Made by a program: the position numbers and the translations under genes
Assembly (NCBI RefSeq): GCF_001500125.1
Contig: NZ_LQIV01000041.1
Coordinates: forward strand, 212,120-276,119
Length of the DNA: 64,000 nt
Source of the DNA: Mycobacterium sp. IS-1742
Lineage (GTDB): Bacteria > Actinomycetota > Actinomycetes > Mycobacteriales > Mycobacteriaceae
Direction of reading: 5' to 3'
In this document: in pieces, positions 7,977-15,882 of the stretch
Position numbering within the stretch: position 1 is the first letter of the stretch
Layout: each line of letters begins with the position of its first letter
Notes under the pieces: generated by a model
What the model was told of the DNA's origin: nothing
What the model saw: only the letters and a program-made list of their open reading frames with translations
The model's database searches: none

Positions 7977-9548
7977 TCAGGCGGTCACCGCGGTCGCGCG
8001 CGACGCATCGGACTCGTGCTCGGTGTCCGGGCCGGCGATCGGCAGACCCGAGGCCGGGCGGTCCAGTTTCAGGACCCTGGTCCCGTGCGCCCACACCTCG
8101 TCGAACAGCTTCGGCTCGTCGGAGAGCTTGACGCCCAGCGACGGCACGATCTCCTTGAGTTTCGGCAGCCAGGTGCCGTAGCGCTCGCCGAAGCAGCGCT
8201 CCATCACGTCGAGCATCGCGGGCACCGCGGTGGACGCCCCGGGTGACGCCCCGAGCAGACCCGCGATGCTGCCGTCCTTGGCGGCCAGGACCGTGGTGCC
8301 GAACTCCAGCACCCCGCCCCTGCCCTTGCGACGGATCACCTGCACCCGCTGGCCGGCGATGTCGAGCTCCCAGTCGGAGTCCCGGGCGCTGGGGGCGAAG
8401 TTGCGCAGCGTCTCCACCCGGTCGGCCTCGCTGAGCAGCAGCTGGCCGATGAGGTACTTGAGGAGGCCCATCTCGGTGAGGCCGACGCCCAGCATCGATG
8501 CCAGGTTGTTCGGCTTCACCGAGAACGGCAGGTCGGTGACCTTGCCCTGCTTGAGGAACTTCGGCGACCAGCCCGCGAACGGTCCGAACAACAGGTAGGA
8601 CTTCTGGTTGATCACACGGGTGTCGAGGTGCGGCACCGACATCGGCGGCGCACCCAGGGGCGGCATCCCGTAGACCTTGGCCTGGTGCCGCGCCGTCAGC
8701 TCGGGATTGCCGCTGCGCAACCACTGCCCGCCCACGGGGAAGCCGCCGAAGCCCTTGGCCTCCTCGATGCCGGCCTTCTGCAGCAGCGGCAGTGCGCCGC
8801 CACCCGCGCCGACGAAGACGAACTTCGCGTTGAGCTTGCGCTTGGCGCCGGTGCGGCGGTTGACCACCTTGACCGACCAGCTTCCGTCGGACTGCTTGTC
8901 CAGGTCGCGGACCTCGTGGCCGAACAGCGTGGTCATGCCCCGCTGGGCCGAGTAGCCGATCAGCTGACGCGACAGCGAGCCGAAGTCGATGTCGGTGCCG
9001 TCCTGGGTCCAGTTCAGCGCGACCGGTTCGCGGAAGTCGCGTTTGTCGGCCATGAACGGCAACCGGCGGGCGAACTCGTCGTTGTCCTCGATGTACTCCA
9101 TCGTCGCGAACAACGGGTTGGTGACCAGCGCGTCGTACCGGGCGCGCAGGTACTGCACGTTGCGCGCACCGCTGACGAAGCTGACGTGCGGGATGGGGTT
9201 GATGAAGTTGCGCACGTCGGGCAGCACACCGTTCTCCACGGCGTAGCTCCAGAACTGCCGCGAGACCTGGAATTGTTCGTTGACGTGCACCGCTTTGGTG
9301 ATGTCGATGGACCCGCCGGGTCCTTCCGGCGTGTAGTTCAGCTCGCACAGCGCGGAGTGGCCGGTGCCCGCGTTGTTCCACGCATCGCTGCTCTCGGCGG
9401 CCGCGCCGTCAAGCCGCTCGATGAGCGTGATGGTCCAGTTGGGCTCGAGCAGTCTGAGCAGCACGCTCAGCGTGGCGCTCATGATGCCGGCACCGACCAG
9501 CACGACGTCGGTCTTGGCTACCTGTGCATCGGACACGGAATCAGACAA
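7977..9548 (-). CDS. mqo: Malate:quinone oxidoreductase
   Basis: Membrane-associated FAD enzyme oxidising malate to oxaloacetate with quinone reduction, a TCA-cycle and respiratory entry step. The N-terminal FAD motif VLVGAGIMSATL and the segments WNNAGTGHSALCELNYTP and SPGASTAV are typical of Mqo. Open frame extends to 9641, but homologues start near the FAD motif. A TTG at 9548 sits 8 nt after an AGGA at 9557-9560 and gives MSDSVSDAQVAKTD, so I chose it; a GTG at 9536 is the alternative. Predicted 523 aa. Divergent from the hydrolase at 9692. Confidence 0.93.
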   Translation of the reverse strand: MSDSVSDAQVAKTDVVLVGAGIMSATLSVLLRLLEPNWTITLIERLDGAAAESSDAWNNAGTGHSALCELNYTPEGPGGSIDITKAVHVNEQFQVSRQFWSYAVENGVLPDVRNFINPIPHVSFVSGARNVQYLRARYDALVTNPLFATMEYIEDNDEFARRLPFMADKRDFREPVALNWTQDGTDIDFGSLSRQLIGYSAQRGMTTLFGHEVRDLDKQSDGSWSVKVVNRRTGAKRKLNAKFVFVGAGGGALPLLQKAGIEEAKGFGGFPVGGQWLRSGNPELTARHQAKVYGMPPLGAPPMSVPHLDTRVINQKSYLLFGPFAGWSPKFLKQGKVTDLPFSVKPNNLASMLGVGLTEMGLLKYLIGQLLLSEADRVETLRNFAPSARDSDWELDIAGQRVQVIRRKGRGGVLEFGTTVLAAKDGSIAGLLGASPGASTAVPAMLDVMERCFGERYGTWLPKLKEIVPSLGVKLSDEPKLFDEVWAHGTRVLKLDRPASGLPIAGPDTEHESDASRATAVTA

Positions 9549-9556
9549 CTCAACGG

Positions 9557-9560
9557 TCCT
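9557..9560 (-). promoter_or_regulatory. Ribosome-binding site that decides the mqo TTG start
   Basis: AGGA on the minus strand (TCCT on the plus strand), inside AAAAGGACC, lies 8 nt before TTG at 9548. It is about 20 nt from the next candidate, GTG at 9536, so TTG initiation is favoured. Confidence 0.55.
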
Positions 9561-9691
9561 TTTCGTCGCGGCTGTGGGACGGCTTACCTGGTCAAGGTTA
9601 TCCCGCTGACGGGTGCGGCAACCGTGCGGCCACTGTGCCATCGCTCACCGCTGTGGCCTGCACCGTCGCCGGGCGGCCTAAGGTGACATCC

Positions 9692-10723
9692 GTGAGCGCC
9701 CGGGGGCTGAGCTGGGAAGCGGACGTGCTGCCCGACTACCAGCGGCACACCCTCGAGCTGGGCCGTGATCCCGACGGGGAGGGTGACCTCGCCGCGACGG
9801 TCGTGCGACGGGGCCGGCCGAACCCGCAGGCACGTCATGCCGTGTTGCTGGTGCACGGATTCACCGACTACTTCTTCCACACCGAACTCGCCGATCACCT
9901 GGGTGACCGCGGGTTTGCCTTCTACGCGCTGGACCTGCACAAATGCGGTCGGTCACGGCGGGACGGGCAGACACCGCACTTCACGACGGACCTGGCGCGC
10001 TACGACCGTGAGCTCGAAGAGGGGCTGCGGATCATCGGGCAGGAGACCGACGGCGCCGCCGTGCTGGTGATCGGCCACTCCGCGGGCGGGCTGATCGTGT
10101 CGCTGTGGCTGGACCGGCTGAGGCGGCGAGGGTCGACCGCGCGACTCGGTGTGACCGGCCTGGTGCTCAACAGCCCGTGGTTCGACCTGCAGGGGCCTGC
10201 GGTGCTGCGTTCGGCGGCCACGTCGGCCGCGCTCGGGGCGGTGTCGCGTCTCGGGAAGCGCCGTGTCGTGCGGGCGCCGAACCGGGGTGGCGGCTACGGC
10301 GCCACCTTGCACCGGGACTTCGCGGGTGAGTTCGACTACAACCTCGAGTGGAAACCGGTCGGCGGGTTCCCGGTGACGGCGGGCTGGATCCGCGCCGTGC
10401 GCCGTGGCCATGCGCGCCTGCACCGGGGTCTGGACGTCGGTGTGCCCAACCTGATCCTGCGGTCGGACCACAGCGTGCGCGAGGCGCCCGATCCGGACAC
10501 GATCCAGCGCGGCGACGCGGTGCTCGACGTCGCGCACATCGCCCGCTGGGCGGGCTGTGTCGGCAATCGGAGCACGATCGTGCCGATCGCCGACGCCAAA
10601 CACGACGTGTTCCTCTCACTCGCCGAGCCTCGGCGGACGGCCTACGGTGAACTCGATCGCTGGCTCGAGTGGTATCTGGCCGAGCAGGCGGCCGGCACGC
10701 GACGACCCGAACGGGGGGATTGA
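9692..10723 (+). CDS. Alpha/beta hydrolase (monoglyceride-lipase-like)
   Basis: Cytoplasmic serine hydrolase of 343 aa, probably acting on esters or lipids. The oxyanion segment VLLVHGFTD is at residues 52-59 and the nucleophile elbow IGHSAGG places Ser130. The C-terminal half carries a lid-like region and PNLILRSDHS near the expected acid. The start is GTG at 9692, 8 nt after AAGG; an in-frame GTG at 9683 lies inside that ribosome-binding site. It occupies the position of Rv2854 between mqo and mtr. Its stop abuts the 31-bp repeat upstream of mtr. The substrate is unknown. Confidence 0.85.
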   Translation: MSARGLSWEADVLPDYQRHTLELGRDPDGEGDLAATVVRRGRPNPQARHAVLLVHGFTDYFFHTELADHLGDRGFAFYALDLHKCGRSRRDGQTPHFTTDLARYDRELEEGLRIIGQETDGAAVLVIGHSAGGLIVSLWLDRLRRRGSTARLGVTGLVLNSPWFDLQGPAVLRSAATSAALGAVSRLGKRRVVRAPNRGGGYGATLHRDFAGEFDYNLEWKPVGGFPVTAGWIRAVRRGHARLHRGLDVGVPNLILRSDHSVREAPDPDTIQRGDAVLDVAHIARWAGCVGNRSTIVPIADAKHDVFLSLAEPRRTAYGELDRWLEWYLAEQAAGTRRPERGD

Positions 10724-10789
10724 GATGGGGCGAGCGAAGCGGCGGGGGATTTGAGATGGGGCGAGCGAAGCGACGGGGGATTTGAGATG
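10712..10789 (+). repeat. 31-bp tandem repeat carrying duplicated RBS, start codon and mini-ORF before mtr
   Basis: Two 31-bp units (10725-10755 and 10756-10786) differ at one base. A partial copy precedes them and the mtr start follows. Each unit starts with ATG and encodes the 9-residue frame MGRAKRRGI, ends TGAG, and carries its own GGGGGA ribosome-binding site 6-7 nt before the next ATG. The three ATGs at 10725, 10756 and 10787 are exactly 31 nt apart; the last is the mtr start. The hydrolase stop lies 1 nt before the first. Either slipped-strand duplication of a translation start or two tiny coupled leader ORFs. Confidence 0.85.
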
Positions 10790-12199
10790 GCGCACTTCGA
10801 TATCGCGATCATCGGAACGGGCTCGGGCAACACCATTCTCGACGAGCGCTACGTCGACAAGCGGGTGGCCGTGTGCGAGGCGGGTCTCTTCGGCGGCACC
10901 TGCCTCAACGTGGGATGCATTCCGACGAAGATGTTCGTCTATTCGGCCGGTATCGCCCAAAACGTGAGGGACGCAGCGCGTTTCGGCATCGACTCACATG
11001 TCGACGGGGTCCGCTGGAGCGACATCGTCTCGCGCGTCTTCGGGCGGATCGACCCCCTGGCCACCGGCGGTGAGCACTACCGGCGGTCCACACCCAACGT
11101 CGAGGTGTTCACCAGCCACACGCGGTTCGCCGACACGCTGCCCGACGGCCGGTATCGACTGCGCACCGACGACGGTGACGAGTTCACCGCAGACCAGGTG
11201 GTGATCGCCGCGGGGTCGCGTGCGACGGTGCCACCGGCGATCGCCGACTGCGGCGTGGAGTACCACACCAGCGACACCATCATGCGGCTGGCGGAGTTGC
11301 CCGAGCACATCATCATCGCCGGCGGCGGTTACGTCGCCGCCGAGTTCGCGCACATCTTCTCCTCGCTGGGATCCCGGGTCACGATCGTCATCCGCGGCAC
11401 GGCCATGCTCGCCCACGCCGACGACACGATCTGCGAGCGCTTCACCGACATCGCGGGCAAGAAGTGGGAGATCCGCAGCCGCCGCAACATCATCGGCGGC
11501 TCCACCGACGAATCCAGAGTCACGCTCAACCTCGACGACGGGTCCGCGCTGCGCGGCGACGTGCTGCTGGTCGCGACCGGCCGGGTGCCCAACGGCGACC
11601 GACTCGACGCGCACGTGGCGGGCGTGGCGGTCGAGGACGGTCTGGTGAGCGTCGACGAGTACCAGCGGACCACCGCGCGCAACGTCTTCGCGCTCGGCGA
11701 CGTCTGCTCGCGCTACCAGCTCAAGCATGTGGCCAATCACGAGGCGCGAGTGGTGCGGAACAACCTGCTCGTCGACTGGGACGACACCGATGCGCTGATG
11801 CCGGCCAACCACCGCAACGTGCCGTCGGCGGTCTTCACCGAACCGCAGATCGCCTCGGTCGGCCTCACCGAGAACGAGGCGCGCGCAAAGGGTTTCCGGA
11901 TCAGGACCAAGGTCCAGGACTACAGCGACGTGGCGTACGGATGGGCGATGGAGGACACCGAGGCCTTCGCCAAACTCATCGTCGACGACGACACCGGGCT
12001 GCTGCTCGGTGCGCACATCATGGGCCACCAGGCGTCGTCGATCATCCAGCCGCTCGTGCAGGCGATGGCGTTCGGGCTGCCCGCTCAGGACATGGCGCGC
12101 GGGCAGTACTGGATCCATCCCGCGCTGCCGGAGGTGGTGGAGAACGCACTGCTCGCCCTGTGCGGTGAGCCGCCGTGGCCACCGGCCCGGCAGCACTGA
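10787..12199 (+). CDS. mtr: Mycothione reductase
   Basis: NADPH-dependent flavoprotein disulfide reductase that regenerates mycothiol, the main actinobacterial thiol. The 470-aa protein has an N-terminal FAD fold (IIGTGSGN), the redox-active pair Cys39/Cys44 in GGTCLNVGC, the NADPH Rossmann segment IIAGGGYVAAEFAH, and the C-terminal HPALPEVVENAL with the catalytic His-Glu. ATG at 10787 gives MAHFDIAIIG, the usual N-terminus; an in-frame TTG at 10751 would start inside the repeat. It ends 3 nt from the convergent ECF ATPase gene. Confidence 0.95.
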   Translation: MAHFDIAIIGTGSGNTILDERYVDKRVAVCEAGLFGGTCLNVGCIPTKMFVYSAGIAQNVRDAARFGIDSHVDGVRWSDIVSRVFGRIDPLATGGEHYRRSTPNVEVFTSHTRFADTLPDGRYRLRTDDGDEFTADQVVIAAGSRATVPPAIADCGVEYHTSDTIMRLAELPEHIIIAGGGYVAAEFAHIFSSLGSRVTIVIRGTAMLAHADDTICERFTDIAGKKWEIRSRRNIIGGSTDESRVTLNLDDGSALRGDVLLVATGRVPNGDRLDAHVAGVAVEDGLVSVDEYQRTTARNVFALGDVCSRYQLKHVANHEARVVRNNLLVDWDDTDALMPANHRNVPSAVFTEPQIASVGLTENEARAKGFRIRTKVQDYSDVAYGWAMEDTEAFAKLIVDDDTGLLLGAHIMGHQASSIIQPLVQAMAFGLPAQDMARGQYWIHPALPEVVENALLALCGEPPWPPARQH

Positions 12200-12202
12200 A
12201 CG

Positions 12203-12943
12203 TCACGGCCGCGGCACGACGAAACCCCACGGCAGCTCGAGCCGGTGCGCCGCGAGCAGTTCGGGGTCGGTGAGCAGGTCCGCGATCGGGCCGTCCGCCA
12301 CCACCGCACCGGCGTCGACGATGACGGCGCGCTCACACAGTTGCGCGGCGTAGGGCAGGTCGTGGGTGACGATCACCGTCGTGGCGCTGATGGTCTGCAG
12401 GGTCTCGGCGAGTTCGCGGCGCGCGACGGGGTCGAGGTTGGCCGACGGCTCGTCGAGCACCAGAACCTCCGGTTCACACGCCAGCACCGTGGCCAGCGCC
12501 GCGCGCCTGCGCTGACCGGCCGACAGGTGGGTGGGACTGCGGTCGGCCTCGCCGGTGAGTGACACGGTGGCCAGCGCGCGGTGTACCCGCGCGGCCAGTT
12601 CGTCGCCGCGCACACCGAAATTCGCGGGTCCGAACGCCACGTCCTGGGCGACTGTCGGCATGAACAGCTGGTCGTCGGGGTCCTGGAACACCAGGCCGAC
12701 CCGCCTGCGGATCTCGGGCAGTGTCTTGCGCCCGACCGGGATTCCGCCGATGTCCACGCTGCCCGCGGTGGCCTCGAGGACCCCGTTGAGATGCAGCATG
12801 AGCGTCGTCTTGCCCGCCCCGTTGGGCCCGAGCACCGCGATCCGCTCGCCTTCGCCGATGCTCAGGTCCACGCCGGCGAGTGCGACGTGACCGTCGGGAT
12901 AGACGTGACGCAGGCGCTCGATGCGCACGGCGGGTGTGGTCAT
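12203..12943 (-). CDS. cbiO: ECF transporter ATPase for cobalt/nickel uptake (CbiO)
   Basis: Single-domain ABC ATPase of 246 aa. Walker A is GPNGAGKTT (39-47), the Q-loop is VFQDPDDQLF, the signature is LSAGQRRR, Walker B is VLVLDEPSANLD and the switch histidine is in VTHD. The QDPDDQLF form is typical of ECF energising subunits. ATG at 12943 overlaps the cbiQ stop by 4 nt. It powers CbiM/CbiQ-mediated Co2+ or Ni2+ import. Last gene of the arsR-cbiM unit and convergent with mtr. Confidence 0.92.
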   Translation of the reverse strand: MTTPAVRIERLRHVYPDGHVALAGVDLSIGEGERIAVLGPNGAGKTTLMLHLNGVLEATAGSVDIGGIPVGRKTLPEIRRRVGLVFQDPDDQLFMPTVAQDVAFGPANFGVRGDELAARVHRALATVSLTGEADRSPTHLSAGQRRRAALATVLACEPEVLVLDEPSANLDPVARRELAETLQTISATTVIVTHDLPYAAQLCERAVIVDAGAVVADGPIADLLTDPELLAAHRLELPWGFVVPRP

Positions 12944-13722
12944 GCGGACACCAGGACCACCCACGCGGCGGCGGCCACCACGGCGGCGACCGCCGCGGGC
13001 GAAAGGGCCACGGCCCACTGGCCCGGGCGCGCCCGCGGCGCGGCGCCGACTGCGGCCAGATCCAGTGCGCGGCCGTCGAATCCCCTCGAGAGCATGGCCA
13101 GATGCACGCGCTCGCCGCGCTCGTAGGACCGCAGGAACAGCGCGCCGACGCCGCTGGCGACGGCGCCCGCCTGGTGCAGCGCCCGCGGCGAGTCGCCGCG
13201 CGAGAGGCGGGCGATCCGCATGCGGCCTGCCTCGGCCGCCAGCAGGTCGACGTAGCGGATCATCAGCACGAGCACCGAGGTCATGACGGCAGGTACCCGA
13301 AGCCGGCTCAGGGCGGCGGGCAGTGCGGCCGCCGGGGTGGTCGCGGCGACGGTCAGCGCGGCGGCGACGCCGAGCGTGCCCTTGGCGACGATGCCCCAGG
13401 CGGCGTAGAGGCCGGTGACCGAGAGCGACATTCCCGCAACGTCGGTCCGCTGGCCGCCGTCGGCGAACGGCAGCAGCACCGCGAGCACGATGAACGGCGC
13501 CTCGATCAGCATGCGGGGCAGCGCCCAGCGCGGTGGGATACGCGCGGCCCGCCACACCGCCGCGACGATCACCGCGAAGATCACGTAGGGCCACACCAGT
13601 TCCCGCGGGGTGGCCACGACCGCGAGGACGAACGCCACCAGGCAGACGATCTTCGTCTCGGCCGGCATCCGATGCACCGCCGAGTCGCCCGGAAGGTAGA
13701 GCAGATGCGCGCCGGCACCCAC
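12940..13722 (-). CDS. cbiQ: ECF transporter transmembrane coupling protein (CbiQ, T component)
   Basis: 260-aa integral membrane protein with about five hydrophobic segments. It couples the ATPase to the metal-binding S component. Two Ala-Arg-Gly-like coupling motifs (LSRGD and LSRGF) lie in the cytoplasmic C-terminal part at about 185-225, where T components contact CbiO. GTG start at 13722, two nt after the PDGLE gene. The chain ends with an extra hydrophobic helix. Operon position and motifs support cobalt/nickel ECF transport. Confidence 0.9.
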   Translation of the reverse strand: MGAGAHLLYLPGDSAVHRMPAETKIVCLVAFVLAVVATPRELVWPYVIFAVIVAAVWRAARIPPRWALPRMLIEAPFIVLAVLLPFADGGQRTDVAGMSLSVTGLYAAWGIVAKGTLGVAAALTVAATTPAAALPAALSRLRVPAVMTSVLVLMIRYVDLLAAEAGRMRIARLSRGDSPRALHQAGAVASGVGALFLRSYERGERVHLAMLSRGFDGRALDLAAVGAAPRARPGQWAVALSPAAVAAVVAAAAWVVLVSA

Positions 13723-13724
13723 GA

Positions 13725-14060
13725 CTATCTCCTGCTGCGGCGTGTGCGGGCGATGAACCAGAACAACGCCGTACCGGCGGCGGCGGTCACGATCACACCG
13801 ATCACACCGGCCGGGCCGTTGGTTCCGGGGACGCCGCCCAGCGCGTAGTCGGCCAGCGGTGAGCCGGCCAGCGCGTGCTCGTCGGCGTGCTGGGCGATGC
13901 AGGTCCCGCTCAGCGACTCCCCGTCCGCGGTCTCGACGACCTCACAACCGCGCAGGGTTGTGGCGTCCAGTCCGTCCGGGCTGGCGCTGGCGACATAGGA
14001 CAGGCCCCCGGCCACGACGACGGCGACCGCGGCGAAGACGATCCAGAAGAGCCTGCTCAC
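13725..14060 (-). CDS. PDGLE-domain small membrane protein (CbiN-like component)
   Basis: 111-aa protein with one N-terminal and one C-terminal membrane segment (about 3-22 and 83-102) and an extracytoplasmic stretch containing ASPDGLDATT, the PDGLE-type motif found in CbiN-like subunits or fused to CbiM. Such proteins assist CbiM in metal loading. GTG start overlaps the cbiM stop by 4 nt. Two cysteines in the loop (CEV and CIA) could form a disulfide. The frame is open far upstream into cbiM, but the family starts here. Confidence 0.82.
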   Translation of the reverse strand: MSRLFWIVFAAVAVVVAGGLSYVASASPDGLDATTLRGCEVVETADGESLSGTCIAQHADEHALAGSPLADYALGGVPGTNGPAGVIGVIVTAAAGTALFWFIARTRRSRR

Positions 14061-14734
14061 ACCGCCACCTCGGCCCGCGTTCCGCGCATGAGGTACACCA
14101 GGTCGGGGCGTACGCGTGCGACGGCCACCACGGTCAGTGCGGTGATGACGCCCTCCCCCACCCCGATCAGCGCGTGGGTGCCGCCCATGTAGGCCAGCAC
14201 CGCGCCCATCGATGCGGGTGCCGCCCCGCCGATCGCGTACTCGACCACGAAACCCATTGCCGCGCACAGCGTTCCGACCAACGCGGCGACGAACGCGACG
14301 ACGCCGACCGCCGCCACCGGCACCTGGCTCCTGCGCCGCAGCAGCGCGTACAGCAGCACCGCGGTGCCGTATCCGGCGGCCACGCCGATCACCGCCATGT
14401 TGGTGATGTTGGCGCCCAGCGCGGTGACACCGCCGTCGGCGAACAGCAGCGCCTGCACGGTGAGCACCAGCGCGATGCACAGGGCGCCGGTGAAGGGGCC
14501 GACGAGGATCGCCGCGAGCGCTCCGCCGAGGAGATGCCCGCTGACACCGGGCAGGATCGGGAAGTTGACCATCTGCACCGCGAACACGAACGCCGCGACC
14601 AGGCCGGCCAGCGGCACCGCGCGCTCGTCGAGTTCGTTCCTCGCGCGTACGACGCAGAACCCCAGCGCCGCAACGGCTGTCGCACCGAACAGCAGCGACG
14701 TCGGGGCGTTGACGATACCGTCGCTCATGTGCAT
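14057..14734 (-). CDS. cbiM: ECF transporter substrate-binding membrane protein for cobalt/nickel (CbiM)
   Basis: S component that binds the metal and gives specificity. Six to seven hydrophobic segments, the family stretch PGVSGHLLGG with a conserved His, and GALGANITNMAVIG. I place the start at ATG 14734, giving MHMSDGI, because in characterised CbiM/NikM proteins the N-terminal amine and His2 coordinate the metal. An upstream in-frame GTG at 14755 would bury His2 seven residues inside. The GTG has GGAGG directly against it and the ATG has no clear ribosome-binding site, so the choice rests on family chemistry. Co2+ versus Ni2+ cannot be told here. Confidence 0.88.
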   Translation of the reverse strand: MHMSDGIVNAPTSLLFGATAVAALGFCVVRARNELDERAVPLAGLVAAFVFAVQMVNFPILPGVSGHLLGGALAAILVGPFTGALCIALVLTVQALLFADGGVTALGANITNMAVIGVAAGYGTAVLLYALLRRRSQVPVAAVGVVAFVAALVGTLCAAMGFVVEYAIGGAAPASMGAVLAYMGGTHALIGVGEGVITALTVVAVARVRPDLVYLMRGTRAEVAV

Positions 14735-14777
14735 GGCGACGTGGTCGACGGTCACCCTCCGAGCGTAGGACCGCCGC

Positions 14778-14805
14778 GCACATCTGTCCAGGTGAACAGA
14801 TGTGC
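14778..14805. promoter_or_regulatory. Perfect 10-8-10 palindrome between arsR and cbiM, putative ArsR operator
   Basis: GCACATCTGT, an 8-bp spacer, then ACAGATGTGC: the arms are exact reverse complements. It lies 8 nt after the arsR stop and 43 nt before the cbiM ATG. ArsR/SmtB sensors bind such inverted repeats, which suggests metal-responsive control of cbiM-cbiO. A read-through-limiting hairpin after arsR is the alternative; no T tract follows. Confidence 0.65.
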
Positions 14806-14813
14806 AGGCATAC

Positions 14814-15143
14814 TCAGCCGTGCCGGGCGCCGATCCAGTGCAGCAGGTCGTGCACGATCTCGTCGTCGAGGCGGTAGCTGACCGCGCGGCCCACGCGCGT
14901 CGAACTCACCCAGCCCTGCTGCCGCAGCACCCGCAGCGCCTGGGACACCGCGTTCTCCGAGCGGCCGAGCGCGGCCGCGAGGTCGCCGACGCAGATGCCC
15001 GGCGCCCGGTGCAGGCTCAGCAGGATCTCCAGTCGGTGCGGATCGGACAGCAGATCGAAACGCTGCGTCCAGCCACCGGTGTCGACGTCGGCCAGTGCCG
15101 AGGTCGCCCGCTCGACCTGTCTGTGATCACCGGGTTGCTCCAC
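14814..15143 (-). CDS. ArsR/SmtB-family metal-responsive repressor
   Basis: 109-aa winged-helix regulator. GICVGDLAAALGRSENAVSQALRVLRQQGWV is the helix-turn-helix and closely follows the SmtB/CadC pattern ELCVGDLA, including the alpha-3 cysteine. The C-terminal helix DDEIVHDLLHWIGARH has acidic and three histidine residues where alpha-5 Zn/Co/Ni sites form, though spacing differs from SmtB. GTG at 15143 was chosen because the preceding codons run into the GntR gene; TTG at 15152 is possible. Its position directly before the Co/Ni importer and the palindrome point to metal control of uptake. Confidence 0.87.
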   Translation of the reverse strand: MEQPGDHRQVERATSALADVDTGGWTQRFDLLSDPHRLEILLSLHRAPGICVGDLAAALGRSENAVSQALRVLRQQGWVSSTRVGRAVSYRLDDEIVHDLLHWIGARHG

Positions 15144-15153
15144 TACCGACAAT

Positions 15154-15876
15154 CTAATCCAGGAAGCCGTGCAGCAGCGCCGCGGATCCCGCGACGTGCG
15201 CCCGCATCGTCCGATCCGCCGCATCGACGTCGCCGGCGAGGATCGCGATGACGATCTCGTGGTGTTGCTCGTCGGAGTGGGCGATGTTGCGGGTCAGCAG
15301 CGGGATCTGGTCGAGCATCGCGTTGAGCCGCATCCGGTTCTCGGCCACCAGCGGGACCAGCGACGGCGACCCCGCGGCCTCGGCGATCGCGAGGTGCAGC
15401 CGGGAATCGAGCCTGCGGTAGTCCTCGGGCGCCGCGGCGCGGACGTCGGCCAGCCGGGTCCACAGATCCTCGCGCTGCCCCGAGCTCAGCGTGCGCCCGG
15501 CCGCCATGCCGGCGGCGCCGACCTCGAGGATCTCCCGCAGACGCAGGGCGTCGTCGATCTCCTCGCGCGTCAGCCCGCGTTCGGCGCGGGTGTGCCGCGG
15601 CAGTTCCTCGGCCAGGAACGTGCCGCCGTAGCGGCCGCGGCGCGACACCAGGTAGCCGGCCTCGGCCAGCGATTTGATGGCCTCCCGGACGGTGTCCCGG
15701 CTGACCCCGAGGCGCGCGGCGAGTTCGCGTTCGGGCGGCAGCGACTCGCCGGGCGCGAGCACACCGAGCCGGATGGTCTCCAGCAACCGGCCGACGGTGT
15801 CCTCGAACGCGTTCCCGAGCCGGACCGGCCGCAGCAGGGTCTCGCTGGCGGTCTGCGGTTCCGGGTCGGGACTCAT
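15154..15876 (-). CDS. GntR-family regulator, FadR/FCD subfamily
   Basis: 240-aa repressor-type protein. The N-terminal winged helix (about 24-90) has LPPERELAARLGVSRDTVREAIKSLAEAGYL. The C-terminal all-helical FCD domain carries the usual metal/ligand residues: Asp and His in RRLDSRLHLAIAEAAG, His in DEQHHEIV and His in MRAHVAG. FCD regulators respond to small carboxylic acids. It is the last gene of the glnA4-amidase-aldC-SDR unit, 6 bp after the SDR, so it probably controls that operon in response to a pathway acid. Confidence 0.9.
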   Translation of the reverse strand: MSPDPEPQTASETLLRPVRLGNAFEDTVGRLLETIRLGVLAPGESLPPERELAARLGVSRDTVREAIKSLAEAGYLVSRRGRYGGTFLAEELPRHTRAERGLTREEIDDALRLREILEVGAAGMAAGRTLSSGQREDLWTRLADVRAAAPEDYRRLDSRLHLAIAEAAGSPSLVPLVAENRMRLNAMLDQIPLLTRNIAHSDEQHHEIVIAILAGDVDAADRTMRAHVAGSAALLHGFLD

Positions 15877-15882
15877 CGGGAC

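Noticed and set aside
10751..10786. TTG at 10751 as the mtr start
   Set aside because: It lies inside the tandem repeat and adds 12 residues absent from mycothione reductases; ATG 10787 has a well-spaced ribosome-binding site.
14778..14805. Palindrome as an intrinsic terminator after arsR
   Set aside because: The stem is strong but no T tract follows on the minus strand and it sits directly before cbiM; an operator is more likely, though both roles are possible.
5000..15000. Cobalamin riboswitch near cob or cbi genes
   Set aside because: No B12-box-like sequence or long structured leader is seen; intergenic gaps in these operons are mostly too short.
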